Assembly: GCF_047948215.1 (NCBI RefSeq)
Contig: NC_134455.1
Span: forward strand, 347,557,842 to 347,621,841
Source: Lycorma delicatula
Lineage: Eukaryota > Arthropoda > Insecta > Hemiptera > Fulgoridae
DNA length: 64,000 bases
Direction: 5' to 3'
The translations under genes were made by a program, and so were the position numbers. Each line of letters begins with the position of its first letter. The stretch's first letter is position 1. Positions 1-11,639 of the stretch are shown here, piece by piece. The notes beneath the pieces were generated by a model, which worked only from the letters and a program-made list of their open reading frames with translations, was not told the origin of the DNA and made no database searches.

Positions 1-865
1 TCCTTTAATCTCGGAATTTCAAAAAATTCTTTTCATCGTATGCACTTTCACCGTATGTATGTATGAATAACCTGTATATAAATTTTAATCGATTTATATT
101 CGGTAGATTTTGCTGGGCGTTGATTATGTTTTTTTACACATATAAAAGTAGTATCGTAACATTACTTCATGTATTTAAATAATTAATGAGTACTTTAATC
201 ATATCTATTTTTACACAATTGCTCAAAAAGGATTGTAATGTATTTAGGGTGTTTATGTATGTATGTTCCACTGTAGCAGCTCAACGACCGAACCGATTTA
301 GATATATGACCTTAGATGTATGTTTTAATCCTTACATTATTGAGAGTGTCATAGGCTATATAAATATGTATGTATGCAAATACTGTTGAAGCACATACTT
401 TAATGAACTGAATCAATGAACTGTGAGTCTCTATCACGATGTTAACTGGGTTTGAACCGAATGATTAAAGTCAATCGAATGAATAATATTAAAAAAATAA
501 TAGAATTTAATTTACGTTAAATAAAATAAAATAATATTAAATAAATTTTTAAAAATTCTGTTTTTAATAATGGGCTTCCCGTGGGTACTTCGTGGAAGGC
601 TAGAGCGGTGAGGTGATGCGATTACCTCGTGCGAGGCTAGACATTACCATCAACCGGTAACAAACGGGATGTCCCTGGGACACTGTTTTGAGAGATGCAG
701 TGGGGTGTTCTTATAATATCACTGCAAAAATCGTCCGATTTGCAAAATTTCATGTTCACTACCGATTTAACAGACCACGGTTATTCGGAAATCCTGTTTG
801 TTATATATTCGCAACTAATCTTCTGATTTTCAAAATTCAAATTTGATTGTTCACCCATTTTTTTT
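1..865. other. No gene seen; AT-rich leader then a short GC-richer stretch
   Basis: Bases 1-560 are AT-rich with stops in all frames and no recognised repeat. Bases 565-700 are GC-richer but match nothing else I can see in the window and hold no convincing ORF. Nothing further can be supported. Confidence 0.6.
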
Positions 866-1331
866 TCTTCAGTCATTTGACTGGTTTGATGCAGCTCTCC
901 AAGATTCCCTATCTAGTGCTAGTCATTTCATTTCGGTATATCCCTTACATCCTATATCCCTAACAATTTGTTTTACATATTCCAAACGTTGCCTGCCTGC
1001 ACAATTTTTTTCATTCTACCTCTCCCTCCAATATTACAGCGACTATTCCAGGATGCCTTAATACGTGGCCTATAAGTCTGTCTCTTCTTTTAACTATATT
1101 TTTCCAAATGCTTCTTTCTTCATCGATTTGCCACAATACCTCTTCATTTGTCACTCTATCCACCCGTCTGATTTTTAACATTCTCCTATAGCACCGCATT
1201 TCAAAAGCTTCTAATCTTTTCTTCTCAGGTACTCCGATCCTCCAAGTTTCACTTCCATATAAAGCGACGCTCCAAACATATACTTTTAAAAATCTTTTCC
1301 TGACGTTTAAATTAATTTTTGATGTAAACAA
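866..1331 (-). pseudogene. LINE reverse transcriptase, C-terminal tail (RTE-like), 5'-truncated
   Basis: The minus-strand ORF at 1011-1331 (106 aa) reads as the region downstream of the polymerase domain of a non-LTR retrotransposon. It contains the recurrent LINE block VWSVALYGSETW followed by KRLEAFEMRCYRRML and a VTNEEVL motif, which recur in arthropod endonuclease/reverse-transcriptase ORFs. The full protein would copy element RNA at a nicked target. Endonuclease and catalytic RT motifs are absent, so this is a dead 3' fragment. Sequence to about 866 is probably the end of the ORF plus 3' UTR. A relic at 39035-39700 carries the upstream RT part of what looks like a similar element. The exact clade (RTE versus a relative) is inference. 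Confidence 0.8.
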
Positions 1332-1368
1332 ATTATATTTCTGACTGAAGGCTCGTTTTTCCTGTGCT

Positions 1369-2015
1369 ATTCGGTGACGGTCGGCACTAAGTAAACTAAT
1401 GTAATTTCACAACTTACATAGAACAAATTTCGCTTGTACGGTAGGCATACCGGTGTAGCTGCGAGGCTTAACGCATTAGGTACCGAGTCGGCTGGGCGAT
1501 CGAATTCGAGACCCGGCCAGACCGAGTTACTTTTTTACACTTTAAATATTATACATTTATTTAATTTTACCGCTCACCTGTAACTTCACAACATAGCAGA
1601 CGACTACAACAATCTTTTCTTTGGGGTGAGGTTGCGATTTTGCAAAAAAAAAATTATTTTTTAATCGTTAACAAATACCTTAATCAGGCGAATTCTCGAG
1701 ATACTGAAGGTGACCTTGCTCCACAGTCTCACCCACCTGACCTTTTAGGTTGAAAAATTATTGGAATCAACGCTTCGTATGTAGAAATAATTTAATCGAG
1801 TTTGGTGAAAATTGTTGCAGTAGTTCTGTAGATATAAGGTGATGTAGAGGCCAACACCGAACACACACTAATACATACAAACATTAACATCCGGAAAATT
1901 TCCATCCGGTTTTTTGGTTCGTTAGGTGTCAGAACGTTAAGATCCGGTAACCCGCATATGTCCAATTTGGACTGATTACGATTACAATACTTTCTCTTCT
2001 AGAGCTGTAGCGCTA
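1369..2015 (+). repeat. Family E repeat, copy 1 (tRNA-like head, long body)
   Basis: This shares a long collinear stretch with 4870-5190 (+), 59345-60110 (-) and 62915-64000 (-). It opens with a tRNA-like segment (1445-1515) holding an A-box-like ggtgtagct and a B-box-like gatcgaattc. A body follows with a conserved 'aaatttccatccggttttttgg' type block near 1896-1916, and it ends near a 'gctgtagcgctatctag' motif. No ORF was found. It looks like a large SINE or non-autonomous retroelement, though its class is unproven. Confidence 0.75.
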
Positions 2016-2035
2016 TCTAGTCGGAAAAGTAATAA

Positions 2036-2917
2036 TGTTAGGACCTTATTTCCTTTATGTAGATGTATCAAGTGATTCATTTCTTGAAATGATATTCGAG
2101 AGCACTCTGTATTCAACATCGGCTGACCCTATGTTTAGTCACAAGTCGGAGCAACTTACTATATGTGGATAAGCCCGTTAATTGTTTCTTGAATAACTGC
2201 TAAACAGGGAAGCACTATAAAATAATTTAACAGATACTCTTACCTTGAAACGTTTTATATTTCTGTATGAACTCCAGTACGTGGACTTTAGGCCGCTGTT
2301 TTATAACTAGCTGTGAAAAATATTAACTTAACTGTCAGCCGTTTTCGGTTAGGCTGGTCGTAAAAATCTTTGCACCCACCCTCCAAAGGGGCTTAGTAAT
2401 GTTGTAGTCACAGACCGTACAGTCATTCATTTCTAGTTTGGAATATCTACTAAATTTCATTTACCTATGTTAAATAGTTGAAAGGTTATATGACCGTTCT
2501 CATGTAACATACACTTAATACATACATTAACATACATTACATGTTAACACATGTAATGTATGTTAAGTTTTACAGAATAATAGTTTTATTACTTACAAAC
2601 ACAAGATTTTTGAAGGCGGAAAAAAATTTTCGCTACAGCAAAATACGTACCTGTAAGCAAAGAAAATTAATAATTAATACAACATATCTTCATGCAAGAA
2701 ATAACATATCTACATAAAATACAATAAGGTACGCGCACATATATACGCAAATTAAAATCGTGTGTAATGTTTCTTTTATTCTTTACGATTCCTTTTAGCC
2801 TTTCAACGTAGCGTCTTTCGAGTGACTTTTTAACACATTTTTCGATCTATCCCTTATCTTTTTTCCTGCCAAATTATTTCTCTCTTATTTCACGGAGAAT
2901 GGTAAATGTTTCATACG
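2036..2917 (-). repeat. Family F repeat, copy 1 (uninterrupted)
   Basis: Its reverse complement aligns along its length with 50106-50207 plus 51186-51950. Shared landmarks include 'gaaataagagagaaataat', 'gatatgttatttcttgcatg' and 'gtctgtgactacaacatta'. It has no coding potential. This copy lacks the 1 kb family R insertion found in the other copy, so it serves as an empty site. Confidence 0.8.
2527..2566. repeat. Perfect 17 bp inverted repeat (hairpin)
   Basis: The arms ttaacatacattacatg (2527-2543) and catgtaatgtatgttaa (2550-2566) are perfect reverse complements around a 6-base loop. The related family F copy near 51440-51480 lacks this palindrome, so it arose locally. Confidence 0.9.
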
Positions 2918-3415
2918 TAAAAATATTTCTTTATTGATTTCTGATCGATTATTTTAAGGCCTTTACATTTACAACAAACCAAGGTCAACCGATAAAAAAA
3001 ATCTCATTCGATCAAATTTTTGCCCCCCAATTGACTGGCGTTGGTAGTGTTCTACACTCTCGTACAACTCCGTAACTACTCGCCAATCGATTTGCAACTT
3101 TGTAAAACACGAAAATTGTTTCACTAAATTGAGAAAAAATTGTAAACAATTTAACTTATTTTTGTAGTTCTAAAAAAAAAAAATACAATGAAATTTTAAA
3201 CCGTACGGTAATAGTCTCGCAGATATCATTTCTTCCGCTCAAAAAACAAAAATTTGTGTACTATGACATTACATTTCTATTATAAAAATCTGTTATTAAT
3301 TTAGAGTTTTCTTAAAAAAAAATACATGTTAAATATTTGTAATAGACAATAATAGATAATAAACAATGTTTAAGCGTTCCATATAATAAGAAAAAAAAAA
3401 ATTGTTACAAAACAG
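2918..3415. other. AT-rich stretch, nothing recognised
   Basis: Homopolymer-rich, high AT, with no ORF or repeat relationship that I could support. Confidence 0.6.
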
Positions 3416-3519
3416 TTACCAGCCCGATTTTATTTATTAAACAACGAATAATCATAAGAATTGTATAATTTCTGTAAATGTGATATGTATTACATATATA
3501 ATTGAAATCGGGCCGGTAA
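3416..3519. mobile_element. Short MITE-like element with 17 bp terminal inverted repeats
   Basis: It begins ttaccagcccgatttta and ends tgaaatcgggccggtaa. As inverted repeats these match at 15 of 17 positions and enclose about 70 bp of AT-rich DNA. No clear target duplication was seen. This is consistent with a miniature inverted-repeat transposable element; a chance hairpin is less likely given the GC-rich arms in an AT-rich neighbourhood. Confidence 0.6.
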
Positions 3520-3649
3520 GAGTTTAGTAATTAATTTTTCTATATTTTGTTTTTTCTTTTGTTAGAATATTCTTTTATTTTTTATTTATGAATTACTGAT
3601 TGTTATCTTGTGGATTTATTATTAAAATTTATTTCCTTTCTTGAACAAA

Positions 3650-4680
3650 CATAATTTTTTGAATTTCTCGGCCAATTATTATATTTGTGGGACTGATGAT
3701 ACAGTGGACCACGTCCTCTACGTCTGTCGCAGATACGAGGTCGATCCTTCACGAGCTGTTAGGGAACTTGAGAGAATAGATTCCTTTCTGGATCTCCGTA
3801 TTAACTGGATGATCCGCGAGGAGTGGTCTATAGTGGCTGGTTTTCTTCGCGTCCTTGCGGTGTGTAGGTCTGCAGAGGGGTTTAATCGAGGGACTTGATC
3901 ATGGTAGGATCCCGGGTGACTAGGGTTCCGGCTTAGGCACTGGATTGGTTGGAGGCTCATTGGCATCGGGCCAATTCTGATTAGATTTGGGGCTCCCGCT
4001 GGTGGGGCTGGCCGCGCCGCCGGCGTATATTAACCGGTGGCTTGGCTTCCCTCCGCCGGTGGCGGTCCTGATCGTGACTTGGTCCACACGAGAGACCATG
4101 ATGGGACCGGATGGGGGTGCGGGGTTTGTCCCCGGCTCCTGCTCGGACCGGAATGAGATTGCATTCCTCTTGTTAGGTGATCTAAATTGGTCGACCTATT
4201 TGGGCGTAGGTCTGAATTTCTATGTTGCGTAAGACATAAGTTTGATTGGTATGAGTGTAGTACTGATTTAACTTTAAATTCTTTCATTTTCTAACACATT
4301 CACAGTCACGAATGGTGCTGTCAAATCTGGACTAGGCGCAGGTTCGCGCTTCTGCGGATTCGGTCAGTTAGTTTGAGGGAATCATGTTAGGTTGGATGCG
4401 AAGGTTGTTTGAAGCCTACGTGAAGGCGAATTTTGATATGTATTTTACTAATGGAAATGTCTGCCGAGGCATTTACATCGGTAGCATCCCGACCGAGGCC
4501 TGGTTGATGACTGTGAGATGTAATCAGTTGGAGGGTCTAAAGACGATCTCCGATAAAGCCCCTCAGGGCTTGGAACGGACGGGTTGGTGTAGCGACCAGT
4601 AACATAACAAGGTGGCTATCTTCCCCTACGGGGTTGGGAGTGCATTTAGTTCCTTGTTTGCGGTTATCCAGTAAAGTAAA
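3650..4680 (+). pseudogene. R1-like LINE, C-terminal zinc-knuckle end plus 3' UTR
   Basis: The plus-strand ORF at about 3641-3898 carries CGTDDTVDHVLYVC, the H/C half of the CCHC zinc knuckle found after the RT domain in R1/jockey-type LINEs. The R1-like LINE at 36822-38979 has the complete version. The first cysteine of the CxxC pair is lost (YYIC). The ORF stops at 3898. The next 780 bp are markedly GC-richer than the surroundings, without a long credible ORF, and look like the 3' UTR. It ends near 4680 with a short aagtaaagaag-like tail rather than long poly(A). The predicted ORFs at 3987-4602 have no family resemblance and are taken as UTR. The RT core is missing, so the copy is 5'-truncated. 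Confidence 0.7.
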
Positions 4681-4869
4681 GAAGTTTTTTGACAATTTTT
4701 GAAAAATTTGATAAAATCGAAGTTCGAGTTGTTATAAAATAAGTTGTTTTAATAGGTTTACCCCTCTTGAGTAGTTTATCCACCTTAAAAATTGTTGACC
4801 TTCGTTTTCGACAACAAAAAAAGTGGGCTCCCAAATTTAATTGTGGTCGTACATTTATTCAAAATAATG

Positions 4870-5190
4870 AACGCTCTGGACGCTCAAAAACCAACGAAAT
4901 CAGCAATTGGCATTAATACACCATATATAGAAGCAATATGACCAAGTTTGGTCAAAGTCGGTCCAGCAGTTATGAAGGTACATGGTGATTTAGAGGCCGA
5001 CACCGAATACATACACACAAACAAACAAACATTAAACATCCGGAAAAATTCCATCCGATTTTATGGGTTCCTTTGGTGTCAAAACTTCAAGATCCGGTGA
5101 AAATCGCGTATGCCCAAATTGGACCGATTACAATACTTTACCTTCTAGAGCTATAGCGCAATCTAGACGGGAGAGTAAAATTGAAAATGA
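4870..5190 (+). repeat. Family E repeat, copy 2 (5'-truncated)
   Basis: This matches the second half of the family E body: the 'gatttagaggccgacaccgaa' block (first 20 bases considered), then cacacaaacaaacaaac, the 'attccatccgattttatggg' block, and the terminal 'gagctatagcgcaatctaga'. It lacks the tRNA-like head. Confidence 0.75.
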
Positions 5191-6734
5191 GATCATTTCT
5201 GTTATCCAACCAATTAAAGATGTTTTCCTAAAACTTTGAAGTGAAATTTTGTTGATAGATAATTTTACCTAAAACCGTGCTGAAAGTTTGTGCGAATATT
5301 ATGCTTTTCAAAAAAAAATTTTCATAATTTTTAAAATATTTAAATAATATAATATAATATATTAATATAATATATTATTAATTAATTAATTAATATATTA
5401 ATATAATATTTAATAATTTTGGACAACAAAGGCCTATAGCTTCGTAATTTATATGATGAAAGTGTCTTAAGAATTAAAAATTTATTTAAAATATGATTTA
5501 ATTCTTTTAAAAAATTATTACGTTAAATAAAAATATTGAACCAATGTTTTATTGTGAAAGTAATTAACAAATTCTACTTTTTTCGGTATCTTCAAAAAAA
5601 AAAAGATAAAAATAAAGATTTAATCATCGTTCACCAATATTACTAGTAAAAACAATTACTAATAAATCAATACACACCCATTTAAAAAAAAAATTAGATA
5701 CGTACTGTAATATGATTGATATAGTCATAAACTATATAGGAGATTATATATACAGTTAATTAAAACATTTAATGTTTTAATTAAAATCATAAAATATGTT
5801 ATGGCAACTTAAAATGATTTTAATGTAATAGATATTAATAAATTAGTTTAAAATTGTCAATTTATATATTTAAATAAAATAAAATTACTTTATTAAAAGA
5901 AACAAGAAATAATAATTTTTATTCCCAGTTATAAAGTATATTTTCTAACATTTAGCAAATTTAAGAAAAATAAAATAATAGTACTAAAATTTTTCAAAAT
6001 GTTTAAAAACTTGCTTTATACTCTTTAGTAATTCTTTAATCAAATTATTATCATTTATTACATGAGTTAAATAGTAGGTTAATTTGAATTTCAAAAGATA
6101 GCATCATATATTGAAATTTATATTATATTTATAAAATATCAAACAAATTTTCTATGAAACATTAACTATACAAATTAACGAATTAGTGAAGTTTTTATTT
6201 CATTTACTTAACTATCACAATTTTGGAATCGTTTTTATGAGTTTTTATAAAAGATTTCTCATTCGATCCATCTCTGATAATGCATCATTACCAGCAGCTG
6301 TGTGAATGGTAAGGAGCCTAATGAATCGTCAGGAGCTGCGTCTTGACATACTGCCCGCCAACAATCATCTGTATATATATATATATATATATATGAGTGA
6401 TAACGAAATGTTGTCAAATTCGAAACCACAAAAATTCCCGTACCACGTTTATCTCATTTTTTTATGTCAAACGACTAACGGATTTGTCATCGACGACCCT
6501 CAAAACCCCGCGTAGCCGTTTTGCAGATTTTGCAATTTACATCCGCACCCTCAATTTACCCCCGTACGAGGGGATGTTTGCAAAATTGCAAAAGTAATGG
6601 TGGAATATTGTCACCCGATCTTAGTAATTGTGCAAAATTTCATCAATCGGCAATATCAGCAAGAAGGATGCAAGAGTTGGGGACAAACATGAAAAAAAAA
6701 AAACATTGTGAGTTAAAGAAAAGCAAATAATGAC
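5191..6734. other. AT-rich DNA with simple repeats; no gene
   Basis: 5340-5412 is a taatata/attaatta low-complexity patch with strong self-complementarity. 6371-6395 is a (TA)n microsatellite. ORFs across 6306-6730 translate the microsatellite or low-complexity sequence and have no family resemblance. Confidence 0.7.
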
Positions 6735-6958
6735 GGTAAAGCAAGTAATAATCCTAGTAAAGGCAGTTGCTTTTATACGGATTTGAATACTAGATCTTGG
6801 ATACCGGTGTTCTTTGGTGGTTGGGTTTCAATTTACCACACATCTCAGGAACGGTCGACCTGAGACTGTACAAGACTACACTTCACTTACACTCTTACAT
6901 ATCAACCACACTCACCCGCTGTAGTAATACTGGACGGTGATTCCCGGAAGGATAACAA
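6735..6958 (+). repeat. SINE-1, diverged copy lacking its tRNA head
   Basis: This matches the SINE-1 body (gatttgaatactagatc, ggttgggtttcaattta, ctgtacaagactacactt) but has an altered 3' section after 6900 and an A-rich tail at 6958-6968. No target duplication was found. Confidence 0.75.
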
Positions 6959-7220
6959 GAAAAAAAAATGAAAGTAATGACGAAAAAGTTTGTAAGTATC
7001 AGTACAGGGAATAAAAAACAGAAATTCTGGAACATTTGCAAGCAAATAAATACCGGGTGAGCAACTTAAAATTTAACCGAGCCGGCTCGAACTCCAGTTA
7101 TTTGAGTGTCACATTTAACAATGGTACTGTTGTTGGTGCCATTGTTACTTGTAAATGTTTTTTTTATCGTCGTCGGAGGAAACCTTTTATAGGCACCATG
7201 ACGTTTCAAACACCACGGTA

Positions 7221-7861
7221 ATGTAAGCTACCCGCTAAAACTCCCTCTCCTTCTACAACATGTGATGCAGGGTCCATCTAATGGTATTATCACAGCACCC
7301 TATGTGTCTTGTCTTCATCCGCACCTCAATTGCCGGCTCCACGCCTAGAACCCTTCGGGATCCTGTGGTTTAGTTTTTTTGTTTTTTTTTTAAACCTCGA
7401 TCTAGGGGTCAGGGAACGTGCCTCAAGGGAGAGGGAGTTATTCGCCCTTGGACGTTTTCCGCTAATTTTGTTCGAATAATCTTTAACATTGCGGACTCCG
7501 CGTGCCACCATCGTTGTACGATAGTCTGTAGCATAGTTCCAGTGATGTTCTCTGGTGTATGCACGCCGAATTCTTCCCTGCATGCTTCCTATGCTGCAGG
7601 TACCGATCGCGCACAGACACCGTCCGTTCCGCGGTGTCCTCCTTCCAGCAATAATCGCATTCCGCGGATGGTCTCAGCGTCCGTGCAAATAAATATTCCT
7701 TGCAACACTCGTGATCGGTTAAGGAACTGTGTCAACTCGTATCCTAGTTCCCAATGTTTTCGGCACTGCCATCTCTGAAGGTATACGGGATCAGTCTGTA
7801 GGTCCATCTGCCTTTTGTCAATCGATCTCATCTCTCCTGTTGTATATGTTACTTCCCTCAT
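7221..7861 (-). other. Unidentified GC-richer block with two minus-strand ORFs
   Basis: Two minus-strand ORFs lie end to end in different frames: 7589-7861 (90 aa) and 7326-7583 (85 aa). The first is not low-complexity and reads like ordinary soluble protein (for example DPVYLQRWQCRKHWELGYEL, then FICTDAETIRGMRLLLEGG). The second is very basic. Base composition is richer in GC than the flanks. I do not recognise the family and see no RT, DDE or zinc-finger signature. It could be a decayed retroelement ORF, an endogenous viral fragment or a relic host exon; the sequence does not decide between these. The overlapping plus-strand ORFs at 7542-7935 are treated as shadows. Confidence 0.35.
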
Positions 7862-8989
7862 CTATTGTTACAGGTTGTAAACCGTTCGAGCTTCAGTACG
7901 GTATATTTTTGTTTTTTACAGTTGTGTTTTTTTAAGCGTTTTATTCGATCGCGTAAAGGTTGCCGTAATGGAAGGTTGTGGATCCTTTCAAGAAACGCGA
8001 AAATACTTTATAACGGCGGTAGTATTCTAGCAAAGAGTAAAAGTATTACTTCGGTTAAAAATGGCGTACAACTAGGTCCGTTTCAAAAGCAAATCCAAAT
8101 TATGCGCCCTTCTGTTAACACTTTAGAGGCCATAGCCGATATTCAAAGAAAAGTAGTTGCCTGTAAGGAAAAACATATAATGTGAACTACCATAACAAGG
8201 GGGTGTAAAATTTACAACATGGTATAAAAAATTCGTGGTTATTTAAATTTAAAATTTTATCAAGTAACAACTTAACAGAAGACACAAACAGAATCGTCTT
8301 AATTATTGTGATAGTCTTCTTAAAAACATTATCGGTGGATAAATCGACCCGACGCTGAATTTCTTGTTGGAAGAGGTACTGTTTCATTGATCTGAATTCG
8401 TTAACTCTCACAACAGCATGTGTCGGATGACTGAAAATCCTTACCGGATGTTTGAACGTCCATTTCAAGATTAGAAAATCTGTATATGTTATGCTGTTTC
8501 TGGTAATCGTATTGTGGGGCCGTTATGTTTTTCGATCATTTATTTGATAGGTTGAGTTTATCAATCAAATCATCACACTATCGAACATTAAACAAGAATG
8601 AGACGGCATTGACCACGTTTGACTCTCAGTATGATCACTGGATCACAAAATTGTGTTCGTCCAGTGCTCATACTTCGAACATCTTTTGTAGAAATATGGG
8701 AAATGTATAAACTTTCGCTAATGTAGTTCAAAATCTAATTTGCGTTTATAGTTTTATTTCATTCATAAAATGTTACATGTCGCAACTGTGTTCTGTGTGT
8801 GAGTGGTTCGGTTCTAAGTTGCGTGTCCTGGATATTAAACTGAACTCTTGTTCATATCATTAGTGTATTTATTATAAGCATACACTTTCAGGTATAAATA
8901 AGGTAGAAATATGATGTATATACTGTGTGTGTTTGTGAGTGCTTCAAAATCAATATCGGGGTATTAAAGTAATGTGTTTATGAAGTTTT
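7862..8989. other. Unassigned region, one unrecognised minus ORF
   Basis: A minus-strand ORF at 8187-8468 (93 aa, starting MKWTFKHPVRIF) is the only non-low-complexity frame. It has no motif I can name and may belong with the 7221-7861 block. The rest is AT-rich with no visible feature. Confidence 0.4.
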
Positions 8990-9840
8990 ATTTACATTGA
9001 TAAATTGTACGTGAAATGAAAGACCATTTCAAACAGTTTTTCCTATAAGTGCCCAATTCGATCATTATTCGTCACACGCCCAAGCCTATAGGAGAGAGTT
9101 CATCCTAGACTTTAATCAGCAAGTCTGGAGTAATCTATGCGACAGCTGCTTCAATCTTATGTATCAAGTAGGGTAGATCAGTCGGTACCGGCGGCACATA
9201 CGTTCGATTCGTTATAAACCTCCAAAGGTTTATAACGTTTAATCGTACGGAGTCAGATAGGGCTGACGTGGAAGCAACGGCAAATAAGCTCTATCATCTG
9301 GTCCCCGACGACCGATCCAGCGATCGGAAAGAATTTCATTAATCGATCATGTACATCGTTATGCCGGTGAGGAGGCACACCATCTTGTTGCCAAATAAAA
9401 TTCTGCGGTCTTATTGCAGTCGAGGAAAGATCCATAGTTGTAGGGTATCAAGATAGTTCGTCCTAGACACACTTGCTTCCACGAAAAATAACGGCCTATA
9501 AACTTGCCGTCGGGATACGGCACAAAAAACATCCAATTTTTTGGGAGTTTCGTTCACAGTGTAATATTTCGTGAGGGTTTTCAGATCCACAGATACGCAC
9601 GTTTGAGTGTTTACTTTTCCATTAACGTGAAATGTTGATTAGTCATCGAATACGACACGATAAAGGAAGTTTCCATCGTCACGGTGCATCATTTCATTTG
9701 CGAAGCTATCGTGCAAAACATAATCTGTAGACTTTTGAACTTGTGTCCAAGCTAAATCTGTTTGAGTTGCTCTTTCGTTTCATGTATAATTTGTCAATGT
9801 ACGTGAAACTTGAGAAATACTAGTAGCAGTAAAATCCCGA
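8990..9840 (-). pseudogene. Tc/mariner-type DDE transposase relic (DUF4817-associated group)
   Basis: Reading the minus strand across several frameshifts gives, in order: an HTH-side segment (NENRDFTATSISQVSRTL), the region of the first catalytic aspartate (RVVFDD then STFHVNGKVN), an internal KLDVFCAVS block, the second aspartate in IWQQDGVPPH (ORF 9253-9435), and a C-terminal stretch TYVPPVPTDLPYL with ITPDLLIKV. This order and spacing fit the cut-and-paste transposases abundant in insects that carry an N-terminal DUF4817 helix-turn-helix. At least three frameshifts and several stops make it inactive. Similar relics occur at 47130-48260 and 60340-60535. The third catalytic residue falls in a damaged stretch near 9260. 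Confidence 0.85.
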
Positions 9841-11036
9841 TTTTCATTACTTATAAAAAAAAAGACATCGTATGTAAAACCATAAGTAAAATTTCAACAT
9901 GATTGCATTAGGGAAATAAATATTTAATTAAAATTATTAAACTATTAAACAGTAGTTGTATTTTTTTGCCACATTTTGTAATAGCAGCAGAAGAGTTCAT
10001 TTTCTATCATTGACTGAGATGATAAACATAATTATGTATATTTTAATTTGTTAATATAATTTTTTATATTTTTTAATACGTTCTGATGATACAGAGATCT
10101 TTGTTCAAAAGCGCTTAAAAACAATATTAATCGGGTAAACGTATGATAATGAATTTTTAAATAAATAAAAATTTTAACCCTGACCGAGAGTTGAACCCAA
10201 CTTCGTTTTCAACTTTACGGATGAAAACCGGTGATACTACTTAATGTTATATATAATTATTATAATTCAGTAATATAATTAATAAAAAAATGTATATAGA
10301 CCAACTGGACTCTTACATAATAGTATAAACATATTAAATGAAAGTTCAACGACCTCTTTTTAATATATCTAATTTTAAGACGTGGTTTTTATTTTACATA
10401 TTGTATATGACGTACAGAAATAGATGATATAAACTGCTGTAACAGATTTGTTCGTTTAGTAATTTATGGGAAAAGGTAAAAGGCTATGGTTAACGGTTGA
10501 TTAACGTAATAAGAAAGGTACGTATCGTCCATCCTCAATTCTTAGTCAGAAAAAGAAATAATATCCAGTGTAGTCTTGCAAAAACTCGTTCAATTAAGTT
10601 CATTCTATAAACCGTACAAGTTTTAGCGTGGAATTTTCCGTTCTCTTTTTATGAGTGTCTTACTTTTTCTGCGATCGTATAATTAATAATGTAAGCGCGA
10701 TCCATTCTAGATACAAAGTGATTTATTTGCTGAAGATTTACGTTAAACTTTCTAACCGTTTTTTAACTATTTATTTTTATTTTCTGTTTTTAGTGATTTA
10801 TAGCGAATAAAAATTTCCTAATCTTTAATTTAATTATTACTCGTTCATATGATTTGTAAAAAAATTTTCATTAAAACAAGTAATATTGCTTCATCTGCAG
10901 TTATTAACATTTATTTTCGTATTTGTAAATTTATTCGTTATATAATTGTAATCATCTTATATTAAATCCATAAAATAACTTTTTATTTTTAGAGTAAAAG
11001 CATTCGATTCAAAACGTGAATATAGAGAGAAACTTT
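9841..11036. other. AT-rich DNA, a possible SINE-2 fragment at 10160-10240
   Basis: Mostly featureless. The minus strand at about 10160-10240 reads catccgtaaag, gggttcaactctcgg and tcagggtt, which resembles the tRNA-like head of the SINE-2 copy at 46935-47067. No gene was seen. Confidence 0.45.
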
Positions 11037-11105
11037 TTCTGTCGATCAGACCAGGCGGAAAAGGTTCCTAAACATGCCTCAATTAACATACTAAAAGTCG
11101 AGAGC
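11037..11105. repeat. Left arm of a distant inverted repeat pair
   Basis: The blocks atcagaccaggcggaa, catgcctcaattaac and gtcgagagcct reappear in reverse complement at 13110-13195 with about 80% agreement by eye. They could be the terminal regions of a 2.1 kb transposon now interrupted by family B. Confidence 0.55.
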
Positions 11106-11639
11106 CTCAATACCCATTCCAACACTTGTTTATAAACAAAATCAAATATTTAGAACCATGATTTTTTTTCATTATTTTGGCTGTAGGTCGTTATATATAA
11201 ATTTAAAAAAAAAAAAATCATTCTTATCAAAAATGTACAGCGGAAAATTGTACACAAAAACTTCTATGGACATAATCCGATCAGTTCAAAAAAAAACGAG
11301 CTCGTGCAATAGTCAACAGCGCTCTATGTACTGCCTATGCAAAGAGATATATGAGGTAGCTGGCGATACCAGTTATATGTAATAAATAATACCTATAACT
11401 TTTGATCTGCGATAGATAATGCAAAAAATAAAAATGCCATCGATAAATGATACCTAAAGGAATAACTTTTGGTAGGTTTAAAAGAATTTGCTACAATTTG
11501 GAAAAACATTCTACCGTATAATGTTGTCAGTCGAAGTATTTTCAAATTTAACAAAGGGTTGCAAATAAAACCGATTATTTACGAATGTAATAAATTTCGT
11601 AGCAAAATATATTGTCGTTTTTCAAATGTTAACAATTTT
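11106..11639. other. AT-rich interval without recognised gene
   Basis: The plus-strand ORFs at 11158-11382 and 11469-11657 are AT-driven and lysine/asparagine-rich, without family motifs. Confidence 0.6.

Noticed and set aside
3987..4602. ORFs in the GC-rich 3' region
   Set aside because: Long frames are expected by chance in GC-rich DNA; they follow a LINE stop codon and look like 3' UTR.
6306..6730. Three overlapping plus-strand ORFs
   Set aside because: They run through a TA microsatellite, overlap in different frames and share no family motif.
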